DNA of 47,834 nucleotides from the NCBI GenBank assembly GCA_934234035.1, contig CAKQHH010000012.1, positions 1 through 47,834 of the forward strand, read 5' to 3'. A program made the position numbers and the translations under genes. The stretch's first letter is position 1. Each line of letters starts with the position of its first letter. Below, piece after piece: positions 7,821 through 17,033 of the stretch. This stretch comes from an uncultured Clostridia bacterium (GTDB taxonomy: Bacteria > Bacillota > Clostridia > Peptostreptococcales > Anaerovoracaceae). The notes below the pieces were generated by a model. That model searched no databases and was not told where the DNA came from. It worked only from the letters and a program-made list of their open reading frames with translations.

Positions 7821-10800
7821 ATGCAAAAAGACAACGATCAGCGAACTGACAAAGATTTGGAGGTACAAGAATATCTTTCTCAGTTCGGCGCCGATGAAGA
7901 CGTTCAGGATGATACGGATATCTCGTCCTTCTTGATTGACGACCCGGAAGAATCCTTGAATACAGAATCGACTCCTTCAGAAACGGAATTGGAACCGGAG
8001 ATTTTAGATGAGGAATCCGAAGAGGATGCTCCGCCTTCGGAAGCAAGCAATTTCGATTTCGAAAGCATCGATTCACACAGTTCCGATGAAACGGATTTGA
8101 ATCTGGAAGATTTAAACGATGACATCGCCTCGGATGCCGATTTGGAAAGTTCCGATGCGGCAGCCGGCGCTGCCTATGCCAATTCATTGGTATCATCCGA
8201 CAGCGAAGAGGCATCGGAAGATGCGACAGATGAAGATACCGAAGATGAAGAGGCAGAGGCCGAGACAGAAAAACCGGAAGAACCGGAAGTTTCCGAAGCC
8301 CCGGAAGCCGATGACGAATCGGAAGTTCCGGACTCCGTCACAGACGCAGATGACTCTGAAGAATCAGAAGACGAGGAACCGGAAGATGTGACACCGCTGG
8401 AAATCATTGACGATACTGAAGCGGAACAGACGGATGAAACCCCTTCCCTTTCCGATGATGCGGCTGAAGAAGAGGCAGAAACGGAATCGGAGGAAATCTC
8501 TTCGGCGGATTTAATTCGCAGCAAGGAAATCTCTGCCGTTTCCGATGTACTTCTGGAAGACGATGCGGCAGATGTCAAAGAGATAAAGGAACCGAAATTA
8601 ACTCGCCAGGAAAAGAAAGCGGCTCGCCAGAAGAAAGGCAAACGAATTGCTCGTTTCCTCTCTCTTTTCGTGGAGAATCCGAATTACGATTCCTCGCAAG
8701 GAGAAACGATAGTGAAGGAAGGAAAACACATCAAAAATAAGCCGAAGAAATTCAGCTTTTTCCATCTTTTCCGAGACATTGTTCTCGCCGGTGTTCTCTG
8801 CGTCGCAATCTTCATCTGTTACTCCTTCGTAATCATTACGAAGGCTCCGAAGATTGATCCGGTGAACATCTACGATAACATTCAGCAGAGTTCTGTCATC
8901 TACAACGACGAAGGCAGAGCGGTGGATTCGGCGTACTACACACAGGACCGAAAGATCTGCAAATACGAAGACATGCCGGAAAACCTGATAAACGCCTTTG
9001 TTGCACTGGAAGACAAAACCTTCTGGAAGCATCACGGCTTCAACTGGACCCGTATGATCGGTGCGGTGTTCCAATCCCTCACCGGATCCGGAAAGATCAG
9101 CGGTACCAGTACCATCACCCAGCAGCTGGCGCGTAACGTCTACCTGCCGGAAACCATGAGCACCCGAAGCATCAAGCGTAAAGTGCTGGAAATGTACTAC
9201 GCTGCCGTAATCGAAAGAAAGCTCTCAAAGAAAGAAATCGTCGAAGCCTACCTGAACACCATCTACCTGGGCTTCGGTAACTACGGTGTCGAAGCGGCAT
9301 CCGAATCCTATTTTGGAAAGAAGCCGAAAGACTTATCCCTGGTGCAGTGTGCTTCCCTGGCCGCTCTTCCGCAGGCTCCGGACAGCTACGCACTGGTTCA
9401 GATGTTGGGCACCGGCGAAACACCGGATGACAACGATACTATCATCAAGAAGCGTCCAAACAAATACGTAGCAAACGACGAGTCCAAGGACCGCCGTGAA
9501 ACCTGCCTGACGCTGATGAAGGATCAAGGTTACATCACCGAAGATCAGTACAACAAAGCCAAAGGACAGAAGCTGACAAAGTTCCTGAATGCACAACTCT
9601 CCAATAAGGCCAGCAAGTATTCCTACTTCCATGAATACCTGCTGGATGAGGTCATTCAGGATTTGATGGAAAAATACGATTATTCCGAAGACAAGGCAAC
9701 CGACCTGGTATACACCGGCGGATTGAACATCTACTCCACGGTGGACTCCCATGCACAGGCAATGATCGTAAAAGAATTCGATAAGGATTCCAACTTCCCT
9801 TCCATCGCCGGATACAGCACCGATGGAAACGGAAACATCATCAATTCCGGTGGCGGAATTATGTTGTACTCTTACCACAACTTCTTTAACAGCAAGAACG
9901 AATTTAAGCTGAAAAGCCAGGAATGCAAGGTTAACGAGGACGGTTCTCTGACCATCAAATCCGGATACCGTCTGAACATCTACAACACCAGCGCCGGATA
10001 CAGTTTGGAGTTTAAACCAACCTACGTAAACGACGGCGGCAAGCTCTACATGTACAACGGCGGATACATCAATATTCCGGAGAAATACAAGAGCATGGAT
10101 GACAACGATAATCTGGTCATCTCCGCTAAATTCTTCAAGAAATATCCGGATTGGATTAAGTTGGGCAAGAATACGGCAACCATTACCGAGAATGCCTATA
10201 CCCTTCCGGAAAAGACCATTGAACCGCAAGCTTCCATGGTTATCGTAGAAGTCGGAACCGGTAAGATTAAGGCGATGGTGGGCGGACGAAAGCAGCAGGG
10301 ACGTCAGCTCTACAACAGAGCGCTGAATCCGCGTCAGTCCGGATCCTCCATTAAGCCGATTTCCGTATACGCCGGCGCACTCCAGAAGAGTTACGACCTG
10401 GCCTCCGAAGGGAAGAAGTTCCCGTTCAAGGATACCGGTCACGACCGACAGGGTACCAAATACTACGGTGATTACTTGACTGCATCCTCCGTTATTGTGG
10501 ACGAACGAATGACCTTTAACGGACAGACCTGGCCGCAGAACGCCAGCAACTCCTTCAGCGGTGCGGTTACGATGAGAAAGGCATTGCAGAACTCCATCAA
10601 CGTCTGCGCCGTTAAACTGGAACTCCAGGTTGGTGCGGAATACATTGCGGACCTTGTGGAGAAATTCGGAATCACTACTCTGGATCGGGAAGGCGGTACC
10701 AACGACCTGAACCCGGCTGCTTTGGCACTGGGTGGTCTCACCAACGGTGTTATTCCTCTGGAGATGGCACAGGCCTATGCGGCATTCCCGAACGGCGGTG

Positions 10801-11360
10801 TACGGCAATCCTCCATTGCATATACCAAGGTCACCGACCGCAACGGAAAGGTTCTGCTCACCAGCAAATCCGAATCCTCGAAGGTGTTGGATAAAGGCGT
10901 TGCCTTTGTCATGACGGATATGCTGAAATCCGTTATCAGCCAGGGAATCGGTTCCCCGGCCGGAATCAGCGGCGTACAGGCCGGTGGTAAAACCGGTACG
11001 ACCTCCAGCGAGTACGACATTTGGTTCGATGGATTCACTCCATCCTACGCAGCAGCGCTGTGGATCGGAAATGACGTGAACATGCAGCTCACCTCCATGT
11101 CCGGACCGGCGGCAGCTCTGTGGGGAAAGATTATGAACCAGATTCCGAAAGCGAAGAAGGGACATTACAAGTCCCAGCCGAGCGACGTAACCCATGTCAA
11201 CGGTGAATACTACACCAAGGGAACGGAGAGCGGACGCTCTACCTACTTCGCCGATCGAGCGCGTGAAGCAGCTCAGCGAAAAGCCGCTGCTGCCAAGAAG
11301 AAAGCGTCATCCGCGAAAAAGAGCTCTCACGACGATCACGATGACGACGATGACGATTAA
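7821..11360 (+). CDS. class A penicillin-binding protein (glycosyltransferase/transpeptidase)
   Basis: Bifunctional peptidoglycan synthase of the PBP1A/PonA type, 1179 residues, clearly longer than the usual 700-900. Order: a very acidic cytoplasmic region (about 1-250, Asp/Glu/Ser-rich), a basic stretch, one membrane segment (about 318-340), a GT51 domain with catalytic Glu397 in EDKTFWKHHG and the TSTITQQLARN motif, a clostridial-type insert, then the transpeptidase with S842-S-I-K845, S925-I-N and K1057-T-G-T. The tail is Lys/Ala-rich and ends HDDHDDDDDD. GGAGG lies 7 nt before the ATG at 7821. The acidic N-extension suggests an intracellular partner (inference). Confidence 0.94.
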   Translation: MQKDNDQRTDKDLEVQEYLSQFGADEDVQDDTDISSFLIDDPEESLNTESTPSETELEPEILDEESEEDAPPSEASNFDFESIDSHSSDETDLNLEDLNDDIASDADLESSDAAAGAAYANSLVSSDSEEASEDATDEDTEDEEAEAETEKPEEPEVSEAPEADDESEVPDSVTDADDSEESEDEEPEDVTPLEIIDDTEAEQTDETPSLSDDAAEEEAETESEEISSADLIRSKEISAVSDVLLEDDAADVKEIKEPKLTRQEKKAARQKKGKRIARFLSLFVENPNYDSSQGETIVKEGKHIKNKPKKFSFFHLFRDIVLAGVLCVAIFICYSFVIITKAPKIDPVNIYDNIQQSSVIYNDEGRAVDSAYYTQDRKICKYEDMPENLINAFVALEDKTFWKHHGFNWTRMIGAVFQSLTGSGKISGTSTITQQLARNVYLPETMSTRSIKRKVLEMYYAAVIERKLSKKEIVEAYLNTIYLGFGNYGVEAASESYFGKKPKDLSLVQCASLAALPQAPDSYALVQMLGTGETPDDNDTIIKKRPNKYVANDESKDRRETCLTLMKDQGYITEDQYNKAKGQKLTKFLNAQLSNKASKYSYFHEYLLDEVIQDLMEKYDYSEDKATDLVYTGGLNIYSTVDSHAQAMIVKEFDKDSNFPSIAGYSTDGNGNIINSGGGIMLYSYHNFFNSKNEFKLKSQECKVNEDGSLTIKSGYRLNIYNTSAGYSLEFKPTYVNDGGKLYMYNGGYINIPEKYKSMDDNDNLVISAKFFKKYPDWIKLGKNTATITENAYTLPEKTIEPQASMVIVEVGTGKIKAMVGGRKQQGRQLYNRALNPRQSGSSIKPISVYAGALQKSYDLASEGKKFPFKDTGHDRQGTKYYGDYLTASSVIVDERMTFNGQTWPQNASNSFSGAVTMRKALQNSINVCAVKLELQVGAEYIADLVEKFGITTLDREGGTNDLNPAALALGGLTNGVIPLEMAQAYAAFPNGGVRQSSIAYTKVTDRNGKVLLTSKSESSKVLDKGVAFVMTDMLKSVISQGIGSPAGISGVQAGGKTGTTSSEYDIWFDGFTPSYAAALWIGNDVNMQLTSMSGPAAALWGKIMNQIPKAKKGHYKSQPSDVTHVNGEYYTKGTESGRSTYFADRAREAAQRKAAAAKKKASSAKKSSHDDHDDDDDD

Positions 11361-11370
11361 TCTTTAAAAC

Positions 11371-11409
11371 AAAAGAAGTGCATCTCACAAAACGAGATGC
11401 ACTTCTTTT
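11371..11409. terminator. bidirectional terminator between PBP and CoA-transferase
   Basis: A perfect 16-bp stem (11371-11386 with 11394-11409) with a 7-nt loop, A-run before and T-run after, between two convergent genes. Confidence 0.92.
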
Positions 11410-11451
11410 TATATCCTATTATGGAATGATTCCGCCGGGGTGCGCCCGCCC

Positions 11452-12792
11452 TTACTTCAGCTTGTTGCTTCGGCGCCAGATTTTCATTTCTTCCGCGGAC
11501 TGAATCAGCTCCTCCCGGAAATCCGGGTGAGCAACACTGATCAGCATTTCGGCCCGCTCCCAGGTGGAACGTCCGGCAAGGTTCACCATTCCGTATTCGG
11601 TAACCAGCTGATAGCTCTGGCTTCTCGGATCTGTAATGATATCCCCATGGAACGTGGCATGCACATTGGAATGGCGCACACCCTTTCGATCCACGCGAGA
11701 AGAAGGCATGCAGATAAAGCTCTTTCCCGTCGGGTTATCGTAGGCTCCGGTAAGGAAATCCAGCTGTCCGCCGGTTCCGCTAATATGACGGGTTCCTGCG
11801 GATTCTGAACTGATTTGACCGAACAAATCCACCCCCACGCAGCTGTTAATCGATGTAAACTTATCCAGGCTTCGGATGATGTTCACGTCGTTCACGTAAT
11901 CCATCGGACAGATCATCACATCCGGATTCTCTGCCGTCCATTCCACCAACTCCTTTGTTCCGTATACCAGCCCGCCGACGGTCTTTCCCTTCATCTCGCC
12001 GGTCTTGTTGGAATTGGTGATTTTGCCCGCCTTATACATATCCAGGTTGGCATTTACAATCAGTTCCGAGTGAACGCCCAGATTCTTCAAATCCGATTCC
12101 GCAATTTTCTTTCCGATCAGATCCGGCATACCGCCCACACCCAGCTGTACGCAGGCACCGTCCTCCATCTGTGAAACAATCTGATTGGCAATCAGTTCAT
12201 CGATTTCACTGCCGGAAGCCGATGGAATTTCAAACATATCCGGATGCTCGCCTTCCACAATGGCATCCACTTCCGAAATATGAACCCTATTCTCTTTTCC
12301 GAACAGTCTCGGCAGCTTATCGTTGACTTCCAGAATGATCACTTTTGCCGTATCCATCACCGCACGAGCCGTTGCGTTGTTCACGGAGAAATTGAAATAT
12401 CCCTCTTCATCCATCGGTGTTACCGCCATCATGGCCACATCCACATCTAGGAAACGGCGGTAGTATCCCGGCAAATTTCGGAACAGCATCGGGATAAAAT
12501 AACACAGGCCTCGGTCACACAGATTCCGTTCGAACTTAACCATATGCCATGAATTATACGTAAAATGCTCCTGATTCGGGTCTTCTTCCACAATATGAAG
12601 GGGGCCGTGCATCAGAAGGCTTCGCACCTTCACGTCTTCCAGCTCCTCTTTGCGGTCCGCCAGTGCCCGGTCCAAAAGCGCCGGATATGCATGCAGACAG
12701 CCGTAGTCCACCCAGTCGCCGCTTTTAATCACCTTCACCGCCTCTTCCGGTGTGGTGAGTTTCTCATTGTATTCTTTATTGTAGTCGTTCAC
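11452..12792 (-). CDS. butyryl-CoA/4-hydroxybutyrate:acetate CoA-transferase family protein
   Basis: Moves CoA between an acyl-CoA and acetate, the usual last step of butyrate formation or an entry step in 4-hydroxybutyrate/aminobutyrate fermentation. The 446-residue protein contains QLGVGGMPD (about 220), GVHSELIVNANLDMY with the probable catalytic Glu near 242, SINSCVGVDLFGQ, and GTGGQLDFLTGA, all characteristic of the But/AbfT group of acetyl-CoA hydrolase/transferases. The start is GTG with GGAGGAG upstream. It is monocistronic, bounded by a strong terminator. Substrate cannot be fixed by eye; no butyrate pathway genes adjoin it. Confidence 0.85.
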   Translation of the reverse strand: MNDYNKEYNEKLTTPEEAVKVIKSGDWVDYGCLHAYPALLDRALADRKEELEDVKVRSLLMHGPLHIVEEDPNQEHFTYNSWHMVKFERNLCDRGLCYFIPMLFRNLPGYYRRFLDVDVAMMAVTPMDEEGYFNFSVNNATARAVMDTAKVIILEVNDKLPRLFGKENRVHISEVDAIVEGEHPDMFEIPSASGSEIDELIANQIVSQMEDGACVQLGVGGMPDLIGKKIAESDLKNLGVHSELIVNANLDMYKAGKITNSNKTGEMKGKTVGGLVYGTKELVEWTAENPDVMICPMDYVNDVNIIRSLDKFTSINSCVGVDLFGQISSESAGTRHISGTGGQLDFLTGAYDNPTGKSFICMPSSRVDRKGVRHSNVHATFHGDIITDPRSQSYQLVTEYGMVNLAGRSTWERAEMLISVAHPDFREELIQSAEEMKIWRRSNKLK

Positions 12793-12910
12793 ATTCTCCT
12801 CCTCTTTCTCTCAATCCCATTATAGATACGTTACTATTTTATCATATCGAATGAAATGCTACAATAACGCATATTTCGGTACCTCTTACATACAAAAAGA
12901 GATTCATATG

Positions 12911-12942
12911 AAAAGGCGGCCCCACCTCGGAAACCGCCTTTA
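12911..12942 (-). terminator. terminator of the degraded surface-protein gene
   Basis: An inverted repeat AAAGGCGG (12912-12919) / CCGCCTTT (12934-12941), followed by TTTT on the minus strand, sits 11 nt beyond the stop codon of the adjacent protein remnant. Confidence 0.6.
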
Positions 12943-12952
12943 TACACGCCTT

Positions 12953-13050
12953 TTATTTTGTTTTAACGCTCTTTGCCTTGGACCAGCCGGAATAGTACTT
13001 GCTTCCGCCCACCTGGGTCTTCTGCGCCTTCCAAGTCTCAAAAGATCTGT
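12953..13050 (-). pseudogene. remnant of a fibronectin-III-like surface protein C-terminus
   Basis: Reading the minus strand into the TAA at 12955-12953 gives an open frame ending TWKAQKTQVGGSKYYSGWSK then AKSVKTK. This is the typical last strand of Fn3-type repeats in clostridial surface proteins (GKxYYSGWSKAKSVKTK). No start or ribosome site is visible and the frame is not a full domain. The plus-strand promoter of the aldo/keto reductase lies at its upstream end, so the 5' part of the gene has been lost. A terminator still follows it. Confidence 0.5.
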
Positions 13051-13085
13051 GTTTTTCAATATCATTCCCCGGCTTTTCTTTTTCA

Positions 13086-13094
13086 TGCTATAAT
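13086..13094 (+). promoter_or_regulatory. extended -10 promoter of the aldo/keto reductase gene
   Basis: ATGcTATAAT on the plus strand, 33 bp before the start codon, with no clear -35. It has the same extended -10 form (TGcTATAAT) as the promoter before the PBP gene. Confidence 0.6.
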
Positions 13095-13126
13095 ATTGGG
13101 GTTATTGTATTAGAAGGTGAGGATTT

Positions 13127-14095
13127 ATGGTAAAAAAAATATTGGGTCGGACGGGGATTTCCGTCACGCCCGTAGGTATGGGCACCCTGACGATGGGGTT
13201 TTCCCAGAAAAATTTAGATATCGAAACCGGTTCCCGGGTGATTGTACACGCAGTGGAACAGGGCATCAATTTCCTGGATACCGCACAGTACTACGACACC
13301 TATCGGTATCTCCGGCCGGCACTGGATGAAATCCGCCGAAGGAAATTGGACTTTCCGGTCATCTGCAGCAAGACTTTAGAAGAAGGCTATGCAGAAACGG
13401 AAGCAGCCGTTCAGGAATGCCGGGAGCAACTGGATATTGATACAATCGATCTTTTCCTGCTTCACGAAGTCCGCGGAACGGAGGATTTCTATGCAAGGAA
13501 GGATGCCTGGCGAGCGCTCTGCGATTTGAAATCCAACGGTCGCATAAAAGCAATCGGAATCTCCACCCATCATGCGGATGCTTGTGCGGAAATGGCTGAA
13601 ATTGCGAACTGTGATGTGGTATTTACGCTGATTAATCGAGATGGAATGGGCATTCGGAAAGGATCGGAACCGGGAACCCGGGAGGAAATGGAAGCGGCAA
13701 TTCGGAAATGTGCGGATGCGGGAAAGGGTATTTTTACCATGAAGGCCTTTGGGGGCGGGAACTTGATTCACGATTACCGGAGCTGTCTGGAATACGCTGC
13801 CGGAATTGCCGGAAATACATCGGTAATGATTGGAATGGCCGATACCGACCAGGTGGACCGTGCGGTGGAATTCTTTACCGGACGCCTTTCCGCAGACTAT
13901 ACGCCGGATGTTTCGAATAAAAGACTGATGGTGGATCAGTCCGACTGCGAAGGATGCGGTACCTGCAAGAATCGATGCGTCAGTGAAGCGATTTTCTGGA
14001 ACGAGAATGGACTGGCGGAAATCGATCCGAAGAAATGCGTTCACTGCGGCTACTGCGCGCCGGTATGTCCGGTACGGGCCATTATTTTCTTATAG
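13127..14095 (+). CDS. aldo/keto reductase with C-terminal 2x[4Fe-4S] ferredoxin domain
   Basis: A 322-residue fusion. The TIM-barrel part has the AKR tetrad pieces: Asp and Tyr in FLDTAQYYDT (about 50-58), Lys in VICSKT (about 83) and His in FLLHEV (about 112). The C-terminal 60 residues hold two clusters, CEGCGTCKNRC and CVHCGYCAPVC, each followed by a further Cys/Pro context. Such fusions are common in anaerobic Clostridia; they probably couple ferredoxin-type electrons to carbonyl reduction, but the substrate is unknown. AAGGTGAGG precedes the ATG. It is a single-gene unit. Confidence 0.9.
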   Translation: MVKKILGRTGISVTPVGMGTLTMGFSQKNLDIETGSRVIVHAVEQGINFLDTAQYYDTYRYLRPALDEIRRRKLDFPVICSKTLEEGYAETEAAVQECREQLDIDTIDLFLLHEVRGTEDFYARKDAWRALCDLKSNGRIKAIGISTHHADACAEMAEIANCDVVFTLINRDGMGIRKGSEPGTREEMEAAIRKCADAGKGIFTMKAFGGGNLIHDYRSCLEYAAGIAGNTSVMIGMADTDQVDRAVEFFTGRLSADYTPDVSNKRLMVDQSDCEGCGTCKNRCVSEAIFWNENGLAEIDPKKCVHCGYCAPVCPVRAIIFL

Positions 14096-14103
14096 CACCA
14101 CAA

Positions 14104-14137
14104 GAGCCAGGTGACATATCCTCATTTCACCTGGCTC
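14104..14137 (+). terminator. hairpin after the aldo/keto reductase gene
   Basis: A perfect 11-bp inverted repeat (GAGCCAGGTGA / TCACCTGGCTC) with a 12-nt loop, 9 nt after the stop codon. There is no T-run, so its terminator role is only likely. Confidence 0.5.
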
Positions 14138-14295
14138 CTAGCACTCTTCTTTCATATTCATTAATTTTTCCACTTCTTTCTTTTGATATCCTGAAATTAA
14201 CTTCCGTCTCCTATTTTATCAACCGTTTCTACTTTAGCTTAATCAGCTACAATTTACGGATTTTCTACTTTCGGATACCTTCCTTAACGTTACCC

Positions 14296-14598
14296 ATTGG
14301 TCTAACCTCTACTTTCTGCCGTTGGCTATTTGCTGTGTTTCAGATCAGCTATCTGCTAAGACTGTGTGTTGGTCCGTCCTCCTTGTAATAGATTACTGTT
14401 GTAGGTCAGTTACCGTTTTCTAATCTACTTTTGGTCTTACCTCCACTTTCTGCTTCCCCGATATTTTAATGAAAGCTTATTGGCTTTATTTCAGACCAGC
14501 CTGTCTGCTAAACTCTTCCTTTGGTCTAACCTCCTTTCGACTAAATTTGCTGTTTCGGATCAGCTATCCTTCGAACTTACCCATTGGTCCTTCCTCCG
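14296..14598. repeat. degenerate repeat array in a long gene-free stretch
   Basis: The gene-free interval 14096-14868 holds five copies of a TTGGTCYnnCCTC core at 14297, 14369, 14431, 14521 and 14584 (spacings 72, 62, 90, 63). Between them lie small hairpins: CAGAT/ATCTG (14341-14355), CAGAC/GTCTG (about 14491-14507) and GGAT/ATCC (about 14557-14569), each around a CAGC loop. On the minus strand the cores read GGAGG-type purine tracts. No open frame with a ribosome site spans it. It may be a decayed tandem element or a structured RNA. Confidence 0.45.
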
Positions 14599-14738
14599 AT
14601 TCCGAAGTCTTTCAGATACACCCTTCTATATCCAAAACCTTTAGGTTCGTCTCTTGGTTCTTTGGACTTCTTCTTTTGTTGTCTATATAATAGCGCGAAA
14701 AGAATTTTAAAAACAGTCTTAATTTTATATTTTTTTAG

Positions 14739-14797
14739 TGGTATAATAAAAGTGTTGTGAGGCTTATTCGTGGAAATGAACAAAGTCTCGTTTTTTT
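14739..14797 (+). ncRNA. possible very short transcript: promoter followed directly by terminator
   Basis: An extended -10 (TGgTATAAT, 14739-14747) is followed within 12 bp by a hairpin (GAGGCTT 14759-14765 with AAGTCTC 14783-14789, inner TTC/GAA) and seven T (14791-14797). A transcript from here would be about 45 nt. It could be a small RNA, a leftover promoter/attenuator of a lost gene, or chance in AT-rich DNA. Confidence 0.3.
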
Positions 14798-14827
14798 ATG
14801 CCCGAAAATCGATTCTTACTCACTAAA

Positions 14828-14865
14828 GACCGGCATGGAATTCGCTTCCATGCCGGTCCGTTTTT
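14828..14865. terminator. terminator beyond the sugar dehydratase gene
   Basis: A perfect 13-bp stem GACCGGCATGGAA / TTCCATGCCGGTC (14828-14853 with a 5-nt loop, closing at 14858) lies just past the minus-strand stop at 14869. T5 follows on the plus strand and TTTA on the minus strand. Confidence 0.75.
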
Positions 14866-14868
14866 GCC

Positions 14869-16860
14869 CTATTGAGCACCTTTTACCATCCGATTCTTGT
14901 CGGGAATCTGATAGGTGCTGACCAGATCCGCCACCATGTCGCGGATGTAATCCTTGTTTTTATAAGCTGCATCCATTAGCGGCTCCAGCTGTTCTAGCAT
15001 CCATTCCACATCAAACGGAATCGGTTTTCCGATATGAATCAGCTCGTTGTCCGTCTTCTCCAGTCCTTCTTCCGCCATAAGCTTTTCTTCATACAGCTTT
15101 TCTCCCGGACGGAGCCCGGTGTACTCTATTTTGATATCCACATCCGGTTTCAGACCGGACAGACGGATGAGGTTGCGCGCCAACGTATCTATTTTTACCG
15201 GCTCGCCCATGTCCAACACGAAGATTTCGCCGCCGTGGGCGTAACATCCGGCCTGAAGCACCAGGCTGACCGCCTCCGGAATGGTCATGAAGTAACGAAT
15301 GATATCCGGATGGGTGACGGTAACCGGACCGCCGGCAAGAATCTGTTTCTTGAACAGCGGAATCACGGATCCGTTGCTTCCCAGCACATTGCCGAACCGC
15401 ACTGCAACGAATTCGGTCTTGCTGTGGCGAAGCCGTTCGTCCTTCTCCGGCGTGGATGCCCATTCGGTGAGAATCGGATTGCAGAAAAGCTGCGGCGCTT
15501 CGTCTGCTTTGCCCGTCTTTACCAAATGGTCAAAAGCCTGTACAATCATCTCACACAGTCGTTTGGTGGCACCCATGATATTGCACGGGTTTACCGCTTT
15601 ATCCGTGCTGATCAGCACAAATTTATCGACGTTATGAATCATCGCCGCAAAAGCGGTATTGTATGTCCCGATGACGTTGTTTTTAATCGCTTCGCACGGA
15701 CTGACCTCCATCAGCGGTACGTGTTTGTGAGCCGCTGCATGGAAGACGATGTTCGGATGATACTGCTCGAACACCTGGTAAATTCTTCGGTTATCCCGAA
15801 CCGAACCGATCAGCGTTACCAGGTTCAAATCCGGATATTTCTTAATCAGCTCCTGCTGAATATCATATGCGTTGTTCTCGTATATATCGAAAATAATCAG
15901 CTGTTTCGGATTGTGTGCGGCAATCTGCCGGCACAGCTCCGAGCCGATGGATCCGCCGCCACCGGTGACCAGCACCACGTTCTTTTCGATGTAGCTGCAG
16001 ATATCATCCAGATTGACCTTAATGGGATCTCTGCCCAGTAAGTCCTCTATTTCCACGTTGCGCATCTTCGACAGGGATACTTCTCCGTTGGCAATCTGAT
16101 AGATTCCCGGAAGGCTCTTCAGTTCGCAATCCGTTTCCTTGCAGATATTCAGAATATCTCTCCGAATCTGCGGCGATGCGGACGGAATTGCCAGATAGAT
16201 TTTGTCGATGTCAAATTGATCCACCGCTTCCAGGATGCGGTCTCTGCCGCCAAACACCAGGACTCCGTCGATGAATCGTCCCCATTTATTGGGATTATCA
16301 TCGATTACGCATCGCGGTTCGTCGTTCAGATGTTTGGTGGTATTCAGTTCTCGGATAACCATGGATCCGCTTTTCCCGGCACCGATTACCAATACGTTCT
16401 TCACCTTATGACTCTTCTTGTATTTATCCGATCGTAAAAGAAGAATAAATCTATATGCAAAACGAATACCGATGGTAAATCCGAACTGAAGCGTAATTCC
16501 CATTAAATAGTATGAAATCGGCATGCGTGCAGCAAAAGCAAAGGCCACGTGAACCAGCATAGTGAGCCCGGTGGCTTTCACCACCCGCAGCAGTTCATCG
16601 TAGCTGGCAAATCGCCAAATGCTTCGATAGAGCCGCATCCCGGCATAAATTATGATGCATATTACAATGTAAAATGGGATATACTTCTTGTACGGAGAAA
16701 GGTATTCGTACGGAATTTCGGAATAATGAAAATCAAACCGCAGCAGCAATGCGATGAAGTAGGCTGCCGCAATTGAAATAACGTCGTATACAACCAACAT
16801 GGCTTTAATTACTTGCCAATGTTCGATGAATGGTCTTCTTGTTTCTTTTTTCTGCTGCAT
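14869..16860 (-). CDS. membrane-bound UDP-sugar 4,6-dehydratase (CapD/FlaA1/PglF family)
   Basis: Makes a 4-keto-6-deoxy nucleotide sugar (probably from UDP-GlcNAc) for surface polysaccharide. The 663-residue protein has four to five N-terminal membrane segments (about 20-135), a first Rossmann-like domain VLVIGAGKSGSM (about 155), then the catalytic domain with NAD motif VTGGGGSIGSEL (about 298), and ISTDKAVNP..MGATKR (about 395-412) carrying the catalytic Lys; a Met replaces the Tyr seen in soluble members, as is normal in this family. Ends with RPGEKLYEE. GGGGGAG precedes the ATG. It lies downstream of the cps regulatory genes but 174 bp from the nearest. Confidence 0.9.
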   Translation of the reverse strand: MQQKKETRRPFIEHWQVIKAMLVVYDVISIAAAYFIALLLRFDFHYSEIPYEYLSPYKKYIPFYIVICIIIYAGMRLYRSIWRFASYDELLRVVKATGLTMLVHVAFAFAARMPISYYLMGITLQFGFTIGIRFAYRFILLLRSDKYKKSHKVKNVLVIGAGKSGSMVIRELNTTKHLNDEPRCVIDDNPNKWGRFIDGVLVFGGRDRILEAVDQFDIDKIYLAIPSASPQIRRDILNICKETDCELKSLPGIYQIANGEVSLSKMRNVEIEDLLGRDPIKVNLDDICSYIEKNVVLVTGGGGSIGSELCRQIAAHNPKQLIIFDIYENNAYDIQQELIKKYPDLNLVTLIGSVRDNRRIYQVFEQYHPNIVFHAAAHKHVPLMEVSPCEAIKNNVIGTYNTAFAAMIHNVDKFVLISTDKAVNPCNIMGATKRLCEMIVQAFDHLVKTGKADEAPQLFCNPILTEWASTPEKDERLRHSKTEFVAVRFGNVLGSNGSVIPLFKKQILAGGPVTVTHPDIIRYFMTIPEAVSLVLQAGCYAHGGEIFVLDMGEPVKIDTLARNLIRLSGLKPDVDIKIEYTGLRPGEKLYEEKLMAEEGLEKTDNELIHIGKPIPFDVEWMLEQLEPLMDAAYKNKDYIRDMVADLVSTYQIPDKNRMVKGAQ

Positions 16861-17033
16861 TTTCGCTCCCCCAGCAAAAATATGTTTATTGTAAAAGTGT
16901 AATGTGTTGTTCTCTATTTTTATTGTTTTTAAACTTTATTACAACCGCCGAAACCTCCCCCGGAATATTCTTCGTGGCCAGAATATTGAGGGGAGATTTC
17001 GCAACTGTATTTAAGTAAAAAGGTTGTTTATAA

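Noticed and set aside
9333..11195. 620-codon minus-strand open frame opposite the PBP gene
   Set aside because: It lies entirely antisense to well-conserved PBP domains and has no ribosome site or family signature; an effect of codon bias.
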